Assembly (NCBI GenBank): GCA_017165825.1
Contig: CM029370.1
Location: forward strand, 12,587,708 to 12,651,707
Length of the DNA stretch: 64,000 bases
Direction: 5' to 3'
Source of the DNA: Hepsetus odoe
Taxonomy: Eukaryota; Chordata; Actinopteri; Characiformes; Hepsetidae
The notes under the pieces are model-generated. The model was not told where the DNA came from. It saw nothing but the letters and a program-made list of their open reading frames with translations, and made no database searches. Numbering within the stretch: the first letter of the stretch is position 1; each line of letters starts with the position of its first letter. Shown here piece by piece: positions 1-12,644 of the stretch. The position numbers and the translations under genes are program-made.

Positions 1-1440
1 TATTTCTATGGAAAAAAGTATGTAATTTGTAATGTATCATGTAATGTCATATAACATGTAATGTAATTTTTCTCATTACAAATGAACAAACCAGAACTAA
101 CCTACTGCAAGTGTACATATTGAAAAATCATGATTTCACCACTTTGTTCACTTCCTTGCTCTACTTGAGAGAAGTAGCAGGCCTGCTCTCACACAGCTTG
201 GTCATTAAAATATTAGGTTGATGCCAAACAATTCATAGATGGATTGTGCACATTACAGTTTTTTATGTGAAAGGGAGATCATAAAATATTAATATAAATA
301 TTAAGGCTGAGATAATAGTGGCAGTTTTCAAATGGGGAAGAACCTAACCAGATGCCAAAGAGCAATTTATTATGTCAGAAAAGATAGTAGCAAAAACATA
401 GTGTCAATGCATGTAGCTGAGATGCTGGGGGATGGTAGGATGTTGTAGTCTTTATTTTAGTTTGTAGTTTGTAGAAACAGGATGGGAAGATGGAATTATC
501 TCTATTTAAACTAGTAGTAATAGTGCAGACATCAGGGGCAAAATACACTTATGGATTGTTTTAAAGATGATAGCTAGTTAATTGCTAATCCATGAATAAC
601 ACCAGGCTGACCCAGTTGTGTAAAAACAACTAGAAGCTGAACTGTAAGTGAAGGTTCCTCATACAGATGTTCAAGAAGTCCGTCAGCTGTTTTTATTGCT
701 CTAATTTCAGGGGTGTACCATGGGAAAGCAGGGCAAGAGGGTATCTCTAGTTATCTGAGCGGAAAATACATCCAGGATGTCAGAGATGAGGGTATTAAAA
801 GTGAAAACTGATTCAGGACAATAAAATGAAGAAGAAAGACAAGAAAGTTAATGAGCATAAAAAAAAAAGTGTTCATGAAAAAAGATAAAAAGACTAAGGT
901 AAGAAGTTTACCTGTCTTTGACAAAATAATACCAGGTTATAGGTGATTTGTTGAGGAAAATAATTAAACCTAGAACATTGCTTAGTGGTAATTGATTAAA
1001 ACCTTGTAACCGTTAACTCATTGTAACTAAAATAACTTTTTTTTTTTTTTAATCAAAAAAGGTAATTTTTTTTGCCAGGCTTTACAAACAAAGAAAAGAC
1101 AAGGGGTCTCATTTATTATCTTTGTCTAAAAGAAGCTGTAAGCATAAAATGCACTTTCTGAATTTTTCTGGTTAGCTGAAATGTCTGTTTAGCCCTAAAT
1201 GGGGTGTATTTTCAACCTAGCAGATGCAACATTTTGATCATTTTGTAAATTTTATTTTTGTTGATAGGGATTGGCAATATAGGAAAAGAGATTGGCAATA
1301 TGGGAAAAAAATCATGATAATACATTTTCTTGAAACACATTTCATGGATTTTGATGCAAACCAAATGTGCTAGTAGTGCCAGAATTAAAAACTGCTATAA
1401 TTCATATGATATGAATATTTTACCATTACTATAACTCACA
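1..1440. other. AT-rich sequence, nothing recognised
   Basis: No ORF of note, no exon-like conservation and no element I recognise. It contains short A- and T-runs, for example a T-run near 1037-1050. By position it lies downstream of the visible cnih3 exons and could hold 3' UTR or the undetected last exon, but no matching codons were found. Confidence 0.5.
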
Positions 1441-1444
1441 TTAT

Positions 1445-2117
1445 ATGTGTCTTCTTCTTCTTCATCTTCTTTCTGCTGCTCCCATTTGGGGGTTACCACA
1501 GCAGATCATGCATTTCTTCCAGTCTGCTGCATCTTCCTCCTTCCTCTTGCCTGGTATGCTGCTTGTCTCTACCCTATACATGTCTTAACCAACATGATTT
1601 TGCTTCTCTGACGTCTCCAATTTCCTTGGAGACTTGAGCTGTCCCTTAGCTTCTTTCAGCCACCTCCAGCTCCTCCACCGGTCTTTTCATCCAGATCTGT
1701 ATAGCATAGCTATTGTCATTATTGTCCAGTTAACTTTTCCTTTCACACTTGATGAAACCTGTCTGTCACAGGTCAGTCCTGCCACTGTTCTCCACCCATT
1801 CCAACCTGCCTGCACTCTCTTCTTCGCCTCTCTTCCACACTCCCCATTACTCTGTTGATCCCAAGTATTTTAACTCCTCCACCTTTGTTACATCTACTCC
1901 TTGCATCCCAACCATTCTGCTGTGCTGCTCCCTTATATTTACACTCATGTATTCTGTTTTATTCCTACTGACATTTATTCCTGTCCCATCTAGAGCTCCA
2001 CCTCTCCAGGGTCCTCCCAAGCTGCATCTTACTCTCACTTGAGGTCACAATAGCATCATCATCTACCAATCATAAGCATCATAGTCCACAGGGACCCCTG
2101 TCTAACTTTGTCCTCTC
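1445..2117 (-). mobile_element. RTE-type LINE fragment, 3' end (copy A1)
   Basis: The plus strand begins with a (TTC)n-like run and GCTGCTCCCATTTGGGGGTT, the reverse of the fish RTE LINE 3' terminus (GAA-type tail). Inward, the minus strand shows RT C-terminal pieces such as EELKYLGSTE (codons near 1847-1880) and SRNKTEYMSVN. It is frame-broken and lacks a usable ORF. At about 2117 it jumps back to a region already covered, so it appears joined to a second copy. Confidence 0.5.
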
Positions 2118-3545
2118 TTCCACTCTCCTCATTACTCTGAACTGGTGATACCAAGAATTTAAACTCATCTGTCTTTGCCACCTCTACTCCTTGCATTTCA
2201 TGGTCCTCTTTCTTTCACACTCATGTATTCTGTTTTCTTTATGTATTTTGTTCTATTGACCTTCATTACTCTCCTCTCTCGAGCATATCTCCATCTCTCT
2301 AGGGTCTCCCCAAGCTGCTCCCTACTCTCACTACAGATCACAATGACATCTGCAAACTTCATTGTCCATGGAGACTCCAATCACATCTTTCAACCTGCCC
2401 ATTACCACTGCAAACATGAATGGGTTCAGCGCTGATCCTAGTTGTAATTCTACCTCTACTTTAAATGCATCTGTCTCTCCTACTGGAGACCTCAACACTG
2501 TCACACTGCCCTCATACATATCCTGTATCACTCTGATGTACTTCTCTGCCACTCTCCACATATAATTTCAGCATTCCTATCTAGGCACCCTGTCATATGC
2601 TTTTTCTAAATCCACAAAGGCACAATGCAATTCCTTCTGAACTTCTTCATCAACACCCTCAGAGCAAACATTGCATCTTTAGTGTTCTTTCTCGCCATTA
2701 AACCATGCTACCTCCTTACTACTAAAATACTTACCACTACCCTTCCCATGAACTTCATGCTGTTCTTGAAAATCTGTACCAGAACACTATTTCTTCATTC
2801 TGCACATGTCCTCTGACTCTCATTGTGTTTCAATGTGTTAAACAATCTGGAAAGATGCTTCACTACCATCTCTCTTAAACACCTCCATGCTTCCACAGGA
2901 ATGTCATCTGCAGCAAGAGTCTTTCCATTCTTCATCCTCTTCATTACAAGCCTTATTTCCACTTTTCTTATTTGCTGCACTTCCTGGTTCAATATAGTCG
3001 CATCATCAAAGGTCTCTCTCTCATTCTCTTCATTCATCAGCTCCTCAAAATATTCCTTCCATTTGCTCAACATGCTCAGACTCACTTGTGAGTATGTCTC
3101 CATCTCCATCCTTTATCTCCCTGACCTGCTCCACATCTTTCCCAGCTCAGTCTCTCTGTCTAGCCCTTTGTTATAGGTCCTCTTCACCTTTCTTACTTCT
3201 CACAGAATTCACAGTATACCTTATCTTTAGCCTTCAGCACCACTTTCTTTGACCTGCGCTTCATCTCCTTGTACTCCTGTCTACTTTCTTCATCTCTCTG
3301 ACTGCCCCACTTCTTTTTTGCCTCTTCTTCTGCAAACACTCCTGAACATCTGGGTTCCACCACCAGTGTTCCTTATTCTCCTTCTTCTCCTACTTTTCTA
3401 GCTGTCACACTAACTCTTCCCTACCCCAAGTTCCTGTCTTAACCCCTGTATCTTAACTCCTACCCCTGCTACCTTGCAGTCTTTCTTCTTCAGCTTTACC
3501 ACTTGATCTTTCATTCTACCCTCACTTTCCTTTTTTCTTACACTT
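2118..3545 (-). mobile_element. RTE-type LINE fragment, mid-RT to linker (copy A2)
   Basis: On the minus strand it reads, from 5' to 3', the post-endonuclease linker, the conserved WKEYFEELMNEEN block (about 3050), RMKNGKTLAADDIPVEAWRC (about 2900), and RT pieces with AEKYIRVIQDMYEGSVTV and ICSESREQLGETLERWR. The catalytic (F/Y)ADD box reads FADV (about 2341-2361), so Val replaces the second Asp. Multiple stops make it a dead copy. It shares the FADV change and the MKVNRTKYIKK stretch with the copy at 12645-13960. Confidence 0.5.
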
Positions 3546-4740
3546 ATTCAGTATAACAGCCCTCTTTCTGCTATTTTTGTAATTAAACATGTTGTTGGTT
3601 GTTTTTCTTCAGTTGCTGATGATACATTCAGAAAAGCATATTGTGTATCACCACAGAATATAACTACAAAATAACCTCACCTTACCCTTTTCTAGTTCAG
3701 CAAATGGTCCTGTTAACACTGACTTGTTTGTAACTCCAAGTCTGTGAAGTAACTTAATTTCACAGAATATGGATACGATGATAATGTTATGATGTTCTTG
3801 ACTTGATGTTAAGATTTTTTACTATTAAAAAAAATATTTGTCTTCTGTTATTGGATCCTCTTCAGTTATATTTGCATGTTTATTTGTTTTGAAATCTTTG
3901 GAGGCATTTATCAAAGTCTCTAGTTAGCCACCAACTCTGTCACTGTATGCCATTGTGAGTTAAGAAGATATACGCAGTTGTTGTCAGTATTTCAGAGGTA
4001 GGCTGTTCCCTGGAGACATACACTCATCACTGCCTGCCAGTTGAATCACTCTGCTGCCCAACACAGTCACTGTAAATCTCCACTCTGAATTAGGCCAATA
4101 AAAATCTGCATTACCAACAGCACAATTTGTTACAGGCATTAATTCCGCTTATGATGAAAGCGGTGGCATAATCGCTGGGTGGGAAAAGTGAGCAATCTGG
4201 GTTCCATTGTTCATTTAAGTATGGACACAGTTGTACATACATGACTCACAGAAAGAATCAGTTTCTTAACAATATGCCTCTTCAGTTACGTTCCATCAAT
4301 ACTGCATAGATAGACCTGCCATCTGATTTTCTCCCTCTTTTCAAAAGCTCATCTTATTCATGCTGTTTTCAAATAGATGCCTACAGTATGTGATTATAAT
4401 TAAATAATTAATGACATTTAATTTGATTAATTAAAATAACAAAATATATATTAAATATATAACTTAAATAATTAATAAATAAACAGTAGGTAAACATTTA
4501 AGGCCAATGCAAAGTCTACCATGACTAAATAGTGGGTGAAAAACAAATTAGATTCTTATTTTTGCATTAAATAAAGCAATATGGACCAGGAGGTGGGGGT
4601 AATTAGAAAGTTAACTGCTTAGTGGCTAGATGCTAACATTTCTCATGCTTAAACTTTTACAGTCCATTCAGTTTGCATTTCTTCCCATCATCATCAAAGA
4701 ACAATAAGCCTTTGGATATAATAAAGCTGAGTATTTAAAA
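3546..4740. other. Unique AT-rich sequence
   Basis: No gene or element recognised. A very AT-rich patch lies at about 4390-4490. No long ORF, tRNA or repeat array was seen. Confidence 0.5.
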
Positions 4741-4905
4741 GGTGAGTGGTAGTGACGTAGTGGTTAGCATTGTTTGAGAAGCTTCTGTGTTCAATTATTC
4801 AGCCAGCATGGCCTGGGTACTTCATATGTATGTGTTCTTTATGGGTCTGCATGGGTTTCCTCCCACAGTCCAGTGTGAATGTGCTAATTAGCAAAGGTTA
4901 AGAAA
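4741..4905 (+). mobile_element. Degenerate tRNA-like SINE/short interspersed repeat
   Basis: GTAGTGACGTAGTGGTTAGC resembles a pol III A-box head. It is followed by GGGTTTCCTCCCACAGTCCA, the body of a short interspersed repeat very common in fish. The B-box region is decayed. The family name is not assigned. Confidence 0.5.
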
Positions 4906-5527
4906 CTATATATATAATACATTCTATAACATGGAACTTTTTATGATCAAAGCCCTGAACAAAGTATGCAGCATAAGTTGTCCTGGTAGTGTTGATCAGT
5001 AAAAAGTCATCCACCATTGTGAAACTCAAAATCCAGTGTTCAACAAGAGTTAAAAGTTAGCTGGTTAATCCTGATAATTAATAACAGATAATGGCTTATG
5101 TTCTTGCCCAAAATACAGGCAGTGCATAGCAGAAAATATAATGACAGAAATTTGGAAACAATGGCTTAAAATTTGTGTAATGCTGCTTTGCTGACTGTTG
5201 AGCTCTTGTGGAGGAAAGCATCTGAATAGTCTTCCCAGCTTAGCGAACAAGTTAAGAGCCATGGCATCACTCTGCACAATAGGGGAAATCACAGAGGGCC
5301 AATAGAAGGCATTTCATTCTCGGCTGGTGGTAAAAAAAAAATCAGTGTACAAACAATAGAAGCCTTGCTGCTTCCTGCCATTATCGCCTGTGTGCATCTC
5401 CCGCTGCTGCATTCCGAAATGGATCTGAGAAGCAGGCACCGGTTGGGGACTCATCTCGGCTTTCTGTTCTCAAAACTTCTGGTAGAAACTTGCAATCTTA
5501 TTACTTTTCCTGAAGTCAAATGATCCC

Positions 5528-5569
<42 letters not shown>

Positions 5570-6805
5570 TTACTATTTGACCATATTTCTTAGGTTTTCT
5601 CTTAGGTTTCCTTTTTTCAAACTCCCAGCTGACCTGCAATAAAAAAGACTGTGGACTGAGTGTTTGGGTGAGTGCTGTGAAAGGTTACATCCTTTCCCTA
5701 ACCCTTTATAAAGAATACTATTTGATAAACATTTTGTTTATATTTTGTAATACTACTAAATATTTGACTGTGGTATGACTAGTATTTTAAGCATTAATTG
5801 TATTTCAGTTAAACACAAGACACTGGAGAGTGTGATCTTCATCCCTAGTAATGCCACAGCTCTAGACAGTACACTTGGCTTTACTCTCTTTGGGTGGATA
5901 GGATGACTCTCCCTCTCCTCCCTCTCTTCCCATCACTCACTGCAGTTCTAACCAGTGTGATAATCTTTTAACTGACAAAACAGATTTGGTGGTTATCTGT
6001 CTCCTCCAAGAGCCTTGAACTATCCAGTGAAAGCAGTTGATGTGAAACTGATGTGATCTGCACTGATGAGCCCTAACATTCACCCTCTCAGTTTTGGTGG
6101 CATCATGTGATTTAGGTAACATAGCTATTGTTCCATGCAAAATTGAAAAGAAGATTGGGAAAAAATTGGGCAATACAAATTACTGAGAGTTGAAATGCTG
6201 GAGAGATTGGAAACAAGCCAGGTGGTTGGAATATGTTACAAGCAGGAAAATTCTGAAAAACATACAAAAAAATAGATGAACAACAACCAGGTAAAACACC
6301 CACAGATTTAATACCGTTGTGCTGAATCATCAACTCAGATTGCACCTTTTGTCAGACTTTGACTTGATTCCACTACAACAGCTGAAGACCATGGGTCTCA
6401 TCAATGGGCACAGAAACACAGAAATGTGAAATGTGCCTGCTTGGATAAATTAACATTCCTGTTGTATCCTTTTGTATCATAACAGAATCATTATTATGTT
6501 TCAAGGTATTTATCTACCATTGCTGGATAGTTTAAGAACATGATGGTGAGCTTTACATCCCTGGATCTTAACCCTTTTGCCTTGCAATAAAGTTGACAGA
6601 CATTTTTTGTTGAAACATAGTCATGCTGCTCTAACAAAATTACCACAAAGCTGAACCTGCAACTATATGTTCATAATGTTTCAATATAAAAATTAAGCAA
6701 AAGGGTTTTTGGGAATCATATCCAAGAACAAAGTTTGGTCCCATAATGAATAAAACATTTTAATTTACACTTTACATTAAGCAGACACTCTTAATGTAAT
6801 TAAGC
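4906..6805. other. Non-coding stretch with one microsatellite
   Basis: Apart from the TA repeat at 5531-5565, nothing is recognised. A more mixed-composition patch at about 5350-5460 could be conserved non-coding DNA, but I have no comparison to support that. Short ORFs here look like chance frames. Confidence 0.5.
5531..5565. repeat. (TA)n microsatellite
   Basis: About 17 TA units in a row. It creates a false Ile-Tyr repeat ORF on the minus strand. Confidence 0.5.
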
Positions 6806-6814
6806 AGACTTAAA

Positions 6815-9620
6815 CCCAGCCACTAGGGATGCGCAAGCCAGTGTATTTCTTGGTGTTGATCCCAAGCCGGATAAATGGGGAGCGTTATGTCAGGAAGGAC
6901 ATCTGGTGTAAATCTTTTGCCAAATCAGTATGCAGACAACCAAACAGATTTGTATACATCGGGCTAGGTTAACAATTACCGCCACCAGTGCTGTTACCCT
7001 AGTACAGGGTGCTGCACTACTGTTGGCCAAAGGAGAAGAAGATGAGGATGGCATGTCTGAAGGGAGAAGGAGATGAGGAAGTGGAAGAGAGTGGAAGTGA
7101 GGATAGGAACTTTGAATGTTGGCAGCATGACTGGTAAAGGTAGAGAACTAGCTGATATGATGGAGAGAAGGATAGTGAGATGGAGGAGAAAAGATTCTGG
7201 AGTGAGTTAGATAAAGTGATAGAGAATGTACCCAGGGGAAAGAGAGCGGTGAATGGTACAGATTTTAATGGACATGTTGGTGAAGGGAACAGAGGTGATG
7301 AGGAGGTGATGGGTAGGTATGGCATCAAGTAGAGGAATGCTGAAGGTCAGATGGTTGTAGATTTTGAGAAAAGGATGGAAATGGCTGTAGTTAACTGATG
7401 ATTGTTGAAGAGCTTCTGGATTGCTGGGAAACTGCTGCAGAAGTAGTAAGGCAGACAGCTAGAAAGGTAATTGGTGTGACATCTGGAAAGAAGAAGGAGG
7501 ATAAGAAAAGCTGGCGGTGGAACCCAGAAGGCCAGGAGTGTATACAGAAGAAGAAGCAAGAAAAGTGAAAGCCCTTGTCATTGCGAGGTCACAGCACTGC
7601 ACACAGTGAATCACAATGAAATTGGACCTCTGCATTTAACCCAAGCAAACACTGTGCAGCAGTGGGCAGCTATTGAAAGCTGCCCAGGAAGCAGTGACAG
7701 GGACGGTACCTTGCTCACGGGTACCTCAGGGCAACCTACTGGTGAGGGAATCGAGCCCACAATCTTTTGATGTGGAGGCAACTCCCTAACCACTAGGCCA
7801 CCACTGCTCCAGCTACCCCAAGAGAAGAAGAAGATAATCAGAGAGATAAAGAAAGTAGACAGGTGTACAAGGGGATAAACGCAGGGTAAAGAAAGCAGTA
7901 GCAAAGGCTAAAGATAAGTTGTTTGGTGAATTGTAAGACAGTATGGAGGAAGAGAAGGACCTATACTGATTGGCTAGACAGAGAGACAGAGCTGGGAAAC
8001 ATGTGCAGGTGGAAACATACTCACCAGTGAACAGAGCATGTTGGACTCATGGAAGGAATATTTTGAGCAGCTGATGAATGAAGAGAGTAAGAAAGAGAGA
8101 AGATTGGATGATGTGAGGATAGTGAACCAGGATGTGCAGCAAGTAAGCAACATGGAAGTAAGGGCAGCTATGAAGAGGATGAAGAATGGAAAGGCTGTTG
8201 GTCCGGATGACATTCCAGTGGAAGAATGGAGATGTTTAGAAGAGATGGCGGTTTCTGGAGTTCCTGACCAGATTGTTTAATACAATCTTGGAAAGTGAGA
8301 GCATGCCTGAGGAGTGGAGACTGGAAGTGTACTGGTACCTATTTTCAAGAATAAGGATGATGCACAGAGCTGTAGTAATTATAGAGGGATAAAGCTGATC
8401 AGGCATTACATGAAGTTAAGGTAAAGAGTAGTGGAAGCTAGGGTAAGAAAAAGGTGATGATCAGTGAACAGCAGCATGGTTTCATGTCAGGAACGAGTAC
8501 TACTGATGCAATGTTTTCTCTGAAGGTGTTCATGCAGAAGTACAGAGAAGGTCAGAAGAAGTTGCATTGTCCCTTTGTGGACTTGGAGAACGCATATGAC
8601 CTGGTGCCTAAAGAGGAGTTGTGGTTTTATATGAGGAAGTCAGGTGTTGCAGAGAAGTATGTGAGAGTAGTTCAGGATGTATGAGAGCAGTGTGACAGTG
8701 GTGAGATCTGCAGTAGGAGTGATAGATCCTTTAAGGTAGAGGTTGGATTACATCAAGGATCAGCGCTGAGCCCATTCTTGTTTGCAATGGTAATGGACAG
8801 GTGAACACTTGAGGTTAGACAGGAGTCCCTGTGGGCGATGATGTTTGCTGATGATATTGTGAGCTTTAGGAGAACCTGGAGAGATGGAGATATGCTCCAG
8901 AGAGGAAAGGAATGAAAGTGAGTAGGTCAAAGACAGAATACTTGAGTGTAAATGAAAGGGTGGAAAGTGGAGTGGATAGGATGCAGACAATAGAGGTGAC
9001 AACGGTGGTGGAATTTAAATACTTGGGATTAACAGTTCAGAGTAATGAAAAATGTGGAAGAGAGGTGAAGAAGAGAGTGCAGGCAGGTTGGAATGGGCGG
9101 AGACGTGTGGCTGGTGTGATTTGTGACAGATGGATAGCAGCGAGAGTGAAAGGGATGGTTTACAGGACAGTTGTGAGACCAGCAATCTTGCAGAGGTTAG
9201 AGACAGTGACACTGACAAAAAGACAGGAGGTGGAGCTGGAGGTGTCAGAGTTCAAGATGCTGAGATTTTTGTTGGATGTGATGAGGATGAACAGGATTAG
9301 AAATTAATATATTAGAGGGACAGCTCAGGTTAGACATTTTGGAGACCAAGTTAGAGAAGCAAGGTTTGCATTGGTTTTGACATGTCCAGAGGAGAGACGA
9401 GGATTATAATGGGAGGAGGATGTTGAAGATGGAGCTGCCAGGAAAGAGGAAAAGAGGAAGACCAAAGAGGAGGTTTATGGATGTGGTGAGAGAGGACATG
9501 CAGGTGGTCCGTTTGAAGGAGGAAGATGCAGAATACGGGAAGAAATTGAAAGGGATGATCTGCTATGACAATCCTTAAACAGCAACAGCCAAAAGGAGAA
9601 GTCGAAGATGAAGAGACACT
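6815..9620 (+). mobile_element. RTE-type LINE, most complete copy (copy B)
   Basis: The 5' region carries the typical GGATAAAT ... GTCAGGAAGGACATCTGGTG block (about 6870-6910). An APE endonuclease start follows at about 7095-7160 (RIGTLNVGSMTGKGRELADM after frame reading), then endonuclease remnants to about 7560. After a SINE insertion the RT follows: SWKEYFEQLMNEES (8045), RMKNGKAVGPDDIPVE (8178), EQQHGFMSG (8470), MMFADDIV (8838) and VEFKYLGLTVQSN (9010). The KRGRPKRRF-like DNA-binding tail region is near 9450-9480, and the 3' end has AAAAGGAGAAG. Stops and frameshifts are numerous. RTE elements encode endonuclease plus reverse transcriptase for target-primed retrotransposition; this copy cannot do so. 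Confidence 0.5.
7565..7810 (-). mobile_element. tRNA-derived SINE inserted in RTE copy B
   Basis: On the minus strand it starts with an A-box-like GTGGCCTAGTGGTTAGGGAG, then a B-box GGGCTCGATTCC, a body with GAGCAAGGTACCGTCCC, and a tail CAATGACAAGGGCTTTCAC. It lies between the endonuclease and RT parts of the LINE. AGAAGAAGAAG occurs just left and right and may be the target duplication, although RTE DNA here is GAA-rich. The same family recurs at 31694, 40385, 42577, 47834, 55620 and 55866. Confidence 0.5.
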
Positions 9621-12600
9621 CAGATGAGTTACAACTGAATCAGCTGGCTCTTGTTAGACTGTTTTCTTTAGAATCATGTAATATAAATGTGGATGTTTCA
9701 TAGGACAGTGCTAAAGAGGAACCACCTTTCTCAGCTTCAGGCTAACTTTCTCTGAGCTTACCCAAAGGCACTTGTTTAATTCCCCTGGACAAAGTTTGTT
9801 TTCCTCATGTGTTAAAACGACAAGTGATTTCACATATAGAACAATGAGAACGTGCAAGTTTTTATTACATCTTAACTTTCCTTTTCACATAACCTAAACA
9901 TATTGGCAAGCTAATTCAAAATATTAGTGTATTACATATATTACATATAATTTATGTTTGGCAAAAGGTTCAGAAACTGAAGCAAATCTGTGCTGTGTAC
10001 AATTTTATTCACTTGGGACATTTTTGAATTAGGCATAATGCATTTATGTTTTTTTCAGTGTACTCTATGAGACAAAAGAAGGTTAAAACATCATTGATGC
10101 TCAACACAGTACAAAGGCAGTAGGCAGGTAAAATCCCTACTTGGCCTTCTGGGTAATGTGTGGTGACAAGGTGAGGAATCTGAGGCACTGGGGAATCTGA
10201 CAGGTTGCCCGTCCATCACCACAGGAGGGACAAGCAAACTTGTCAAAGCAAATATTGCTTAAAGCTGTTCACTAGAGGGAGGTTGGGTGGAACTTCCATG
10301 AAAGGACATTGAGTCATTAGGACATAGCTCGAAACAATCAAAGCAGAAAATAATTCTTGCTTTCAGCAGCTTGGCTGTTGACACAAAACCCTAGCTTTCT
10401 CTCCAATTTCATTACAAACTGCTTGTCTTTCCTTTTCCTCTTTTACGGTATGTTTGATTACAGGCCAACACTGCTCACGAGTGAGCCAGTAGTCTTGCCA
10501 TATATCTGCTAATTCTAGCAGGCTGTCACTAGCTGGTGGGTAGAATTTGTTGGAGGTCAGAAAAAAAAAAGCTTTTTTCCCCACTTATTTAAATATGAAA
10601 ATCCTGTGCCTTGCTGCAGGACTGGAATTGCAAACTATTTTTCCTGAACATATTTGTATGTATACATAAATACACGTTTGCGCATCAAAATGTGTAGAAG
10701 TACTGTAATGTGCAAAAGTCCCTTGTGAATCGAAACTGAACAGGTACAAGGCCTGGCCTGAATATGAGAGCCAACAAATTTGTCCTTCAGGAAAGCTTTC
10801 CTCAACAATACATAAAAAATACTTTAAAAAATGCCATTTGGAAAAACATATGAAGAAATGAGTAATGGATCATGATTTGCTCAGTGTTGTATAGTACTGT
10901 ATGTTAAAGAGGTGTACCTACTTTTACTCTATATAAGTGAAAAAGCAGTTTTAAAAGTAGCATTTTCTTGCACATAGAAGAAGTTAAATGTATAGATTAA
11001 CATTTTAACTTTTAAGTCAAGATGTATGTTTAAATGCAGGCACAGCACAAAATATGCTTTAATGCAGCTGCAGTATGTGCTCTCACTGCTTCTGAAATTA
11101 AAGTCAGTTATGCTAAAGCTGCACAAAGAGCTGCCTACTAAATTTGTGCTGATGATAAAATATAAAACTAGCAAGATTCAGAATAGAAAATGAAAGTTTA
11201 GTGATGAGAGACAGCAGTGTTTTCCCATCAAAACATGAGTGTAAGAATGTTCCAAATTAATTTTTACATCTTGTTACACATCTAGTCTTGACAGTTGCTT
11301 GTAAAAATTATTTCTTCTGTGAAATAGTTTTTAAAGGTTTTTGCCTACTTGTGGAAGCACTTGAAATAGGCACAAAATGCTTGTTAGTATATTCCACACT
11401 ATGTCCTGTGTGGTTTTAACGGGTATGGTGGTTTTTTTTTTCTTTCTAGTAACTTCTGTCTGGTTAGACAAGATTTATAGATGGTTTATTAAAAGTCCCA
11501 TTTAACTGGGTTTAATTTTCTTGTCTACTGAATCAGATATTTAACCTGTGAAAGGCCTAGTCTGAAACAACTTTAAGAACATGCTCCAGTTTAATAGTAT
11601 GATACTTTGGTCACACTTTATTTCAGTGGTACTGTTTAGATAATCTGCAGATACTATGTTTTGTAACGCACTGTCTGGAAAAAATTAGTGGATTGTCAAT
11701 AGCAATAAGTTTAGGATTAGGATAAGATTCAAGTTTTGGGTTGGGGATAAGGTCATGGATGGGGTTAGATTTAATAATATTATTTTCATATGCCAAATGT
11801 TGAGTTGTGTTTAGCAGTTGAATGTTACAGACAGCATCTACACTTGACCTTAAAGTGGAAGCCTATTGTTTGGTAGTAGTCATGTAAGAAGTCACAAACT
11901 GTGCAGCAAAAAAGGTTTTCCATTCTTCTCTCAAACACAGATTAAACCAAATCATGACTGCTATTTTATTATTATTTTCTGCACCTAGCTGTCTCCAGCT
12001 TTGGAGGGAAGGACAGTGGTGTTGGTGAAGGTGGAGACAGAGGGACATCACACTCTTTGAGCACCAGATCTGGTAGACCTTCGAAAACCTTTCTCATTTC
12101 ATGGCTAAAAGTGGCACAGCATTAGATGCTGGGATGCTGGTGCTTTACCAACTGTAATTATGGAGCATGTGGCAGTGATGTGGAGGGGAGAAGCAGGTGG
12201 AGCTGGGAGGACAGGCTGCCACCGATCTGTCAGCCATGCAGCTCAGAAAAATGCGCATTAATACCCTGCTGAAAGACAAGAGCCATCACCCCCCGCCCCT
12301 TCACTGCTCCCACTGAAGCCCTCTTGACAGAGAGAATCAGCGTGAAGAACACAAGCAGTGCAGTGGGAAGTCAGATGTGGCGAAAGCCACACACGATGTG
12401 AAGCATCCAGAATCAAGATATGTGAGAAACATGTTTGGAGGCTAATTGAGTGAATGAAGCATGTGGATCAAGGGCCCTGAGGAATAGATGAGAAAAAATC
12501 CTGCTGATTTTGCAGCTAAGATAAATACTTTGAGAAGAGCAAATCAAACAGTGTTTTGAATAATTTGTTTGCATTATGTAACCACATTTAGATGTGCTTA

Positions 12601-12640
12601 AACAGGAGGAAATGATTTTTTTTTCTCCACTATATCATAA
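9621..12640. other. Non-coding stretch, nothing recognised
   Basis: AT-rich with only short chance ORFs. A segment at about 12160-12480 is less AT-rich and includes a C-run near 12290. It may be conserved non-coding DNA, but that is a guess. At about 10200-10235 the bases GGTTGCCCGTCCATCACC recall a decayed common fish repeat. Confidence 0.5.
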
Positions 12641-12644
12641 AAAG

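Noticed and set aside
7017..7904. Minus-strand Leu/Ser-rich ORFs
   Set aside because: Antisense frames of RTE copy B and the SINE inside it.
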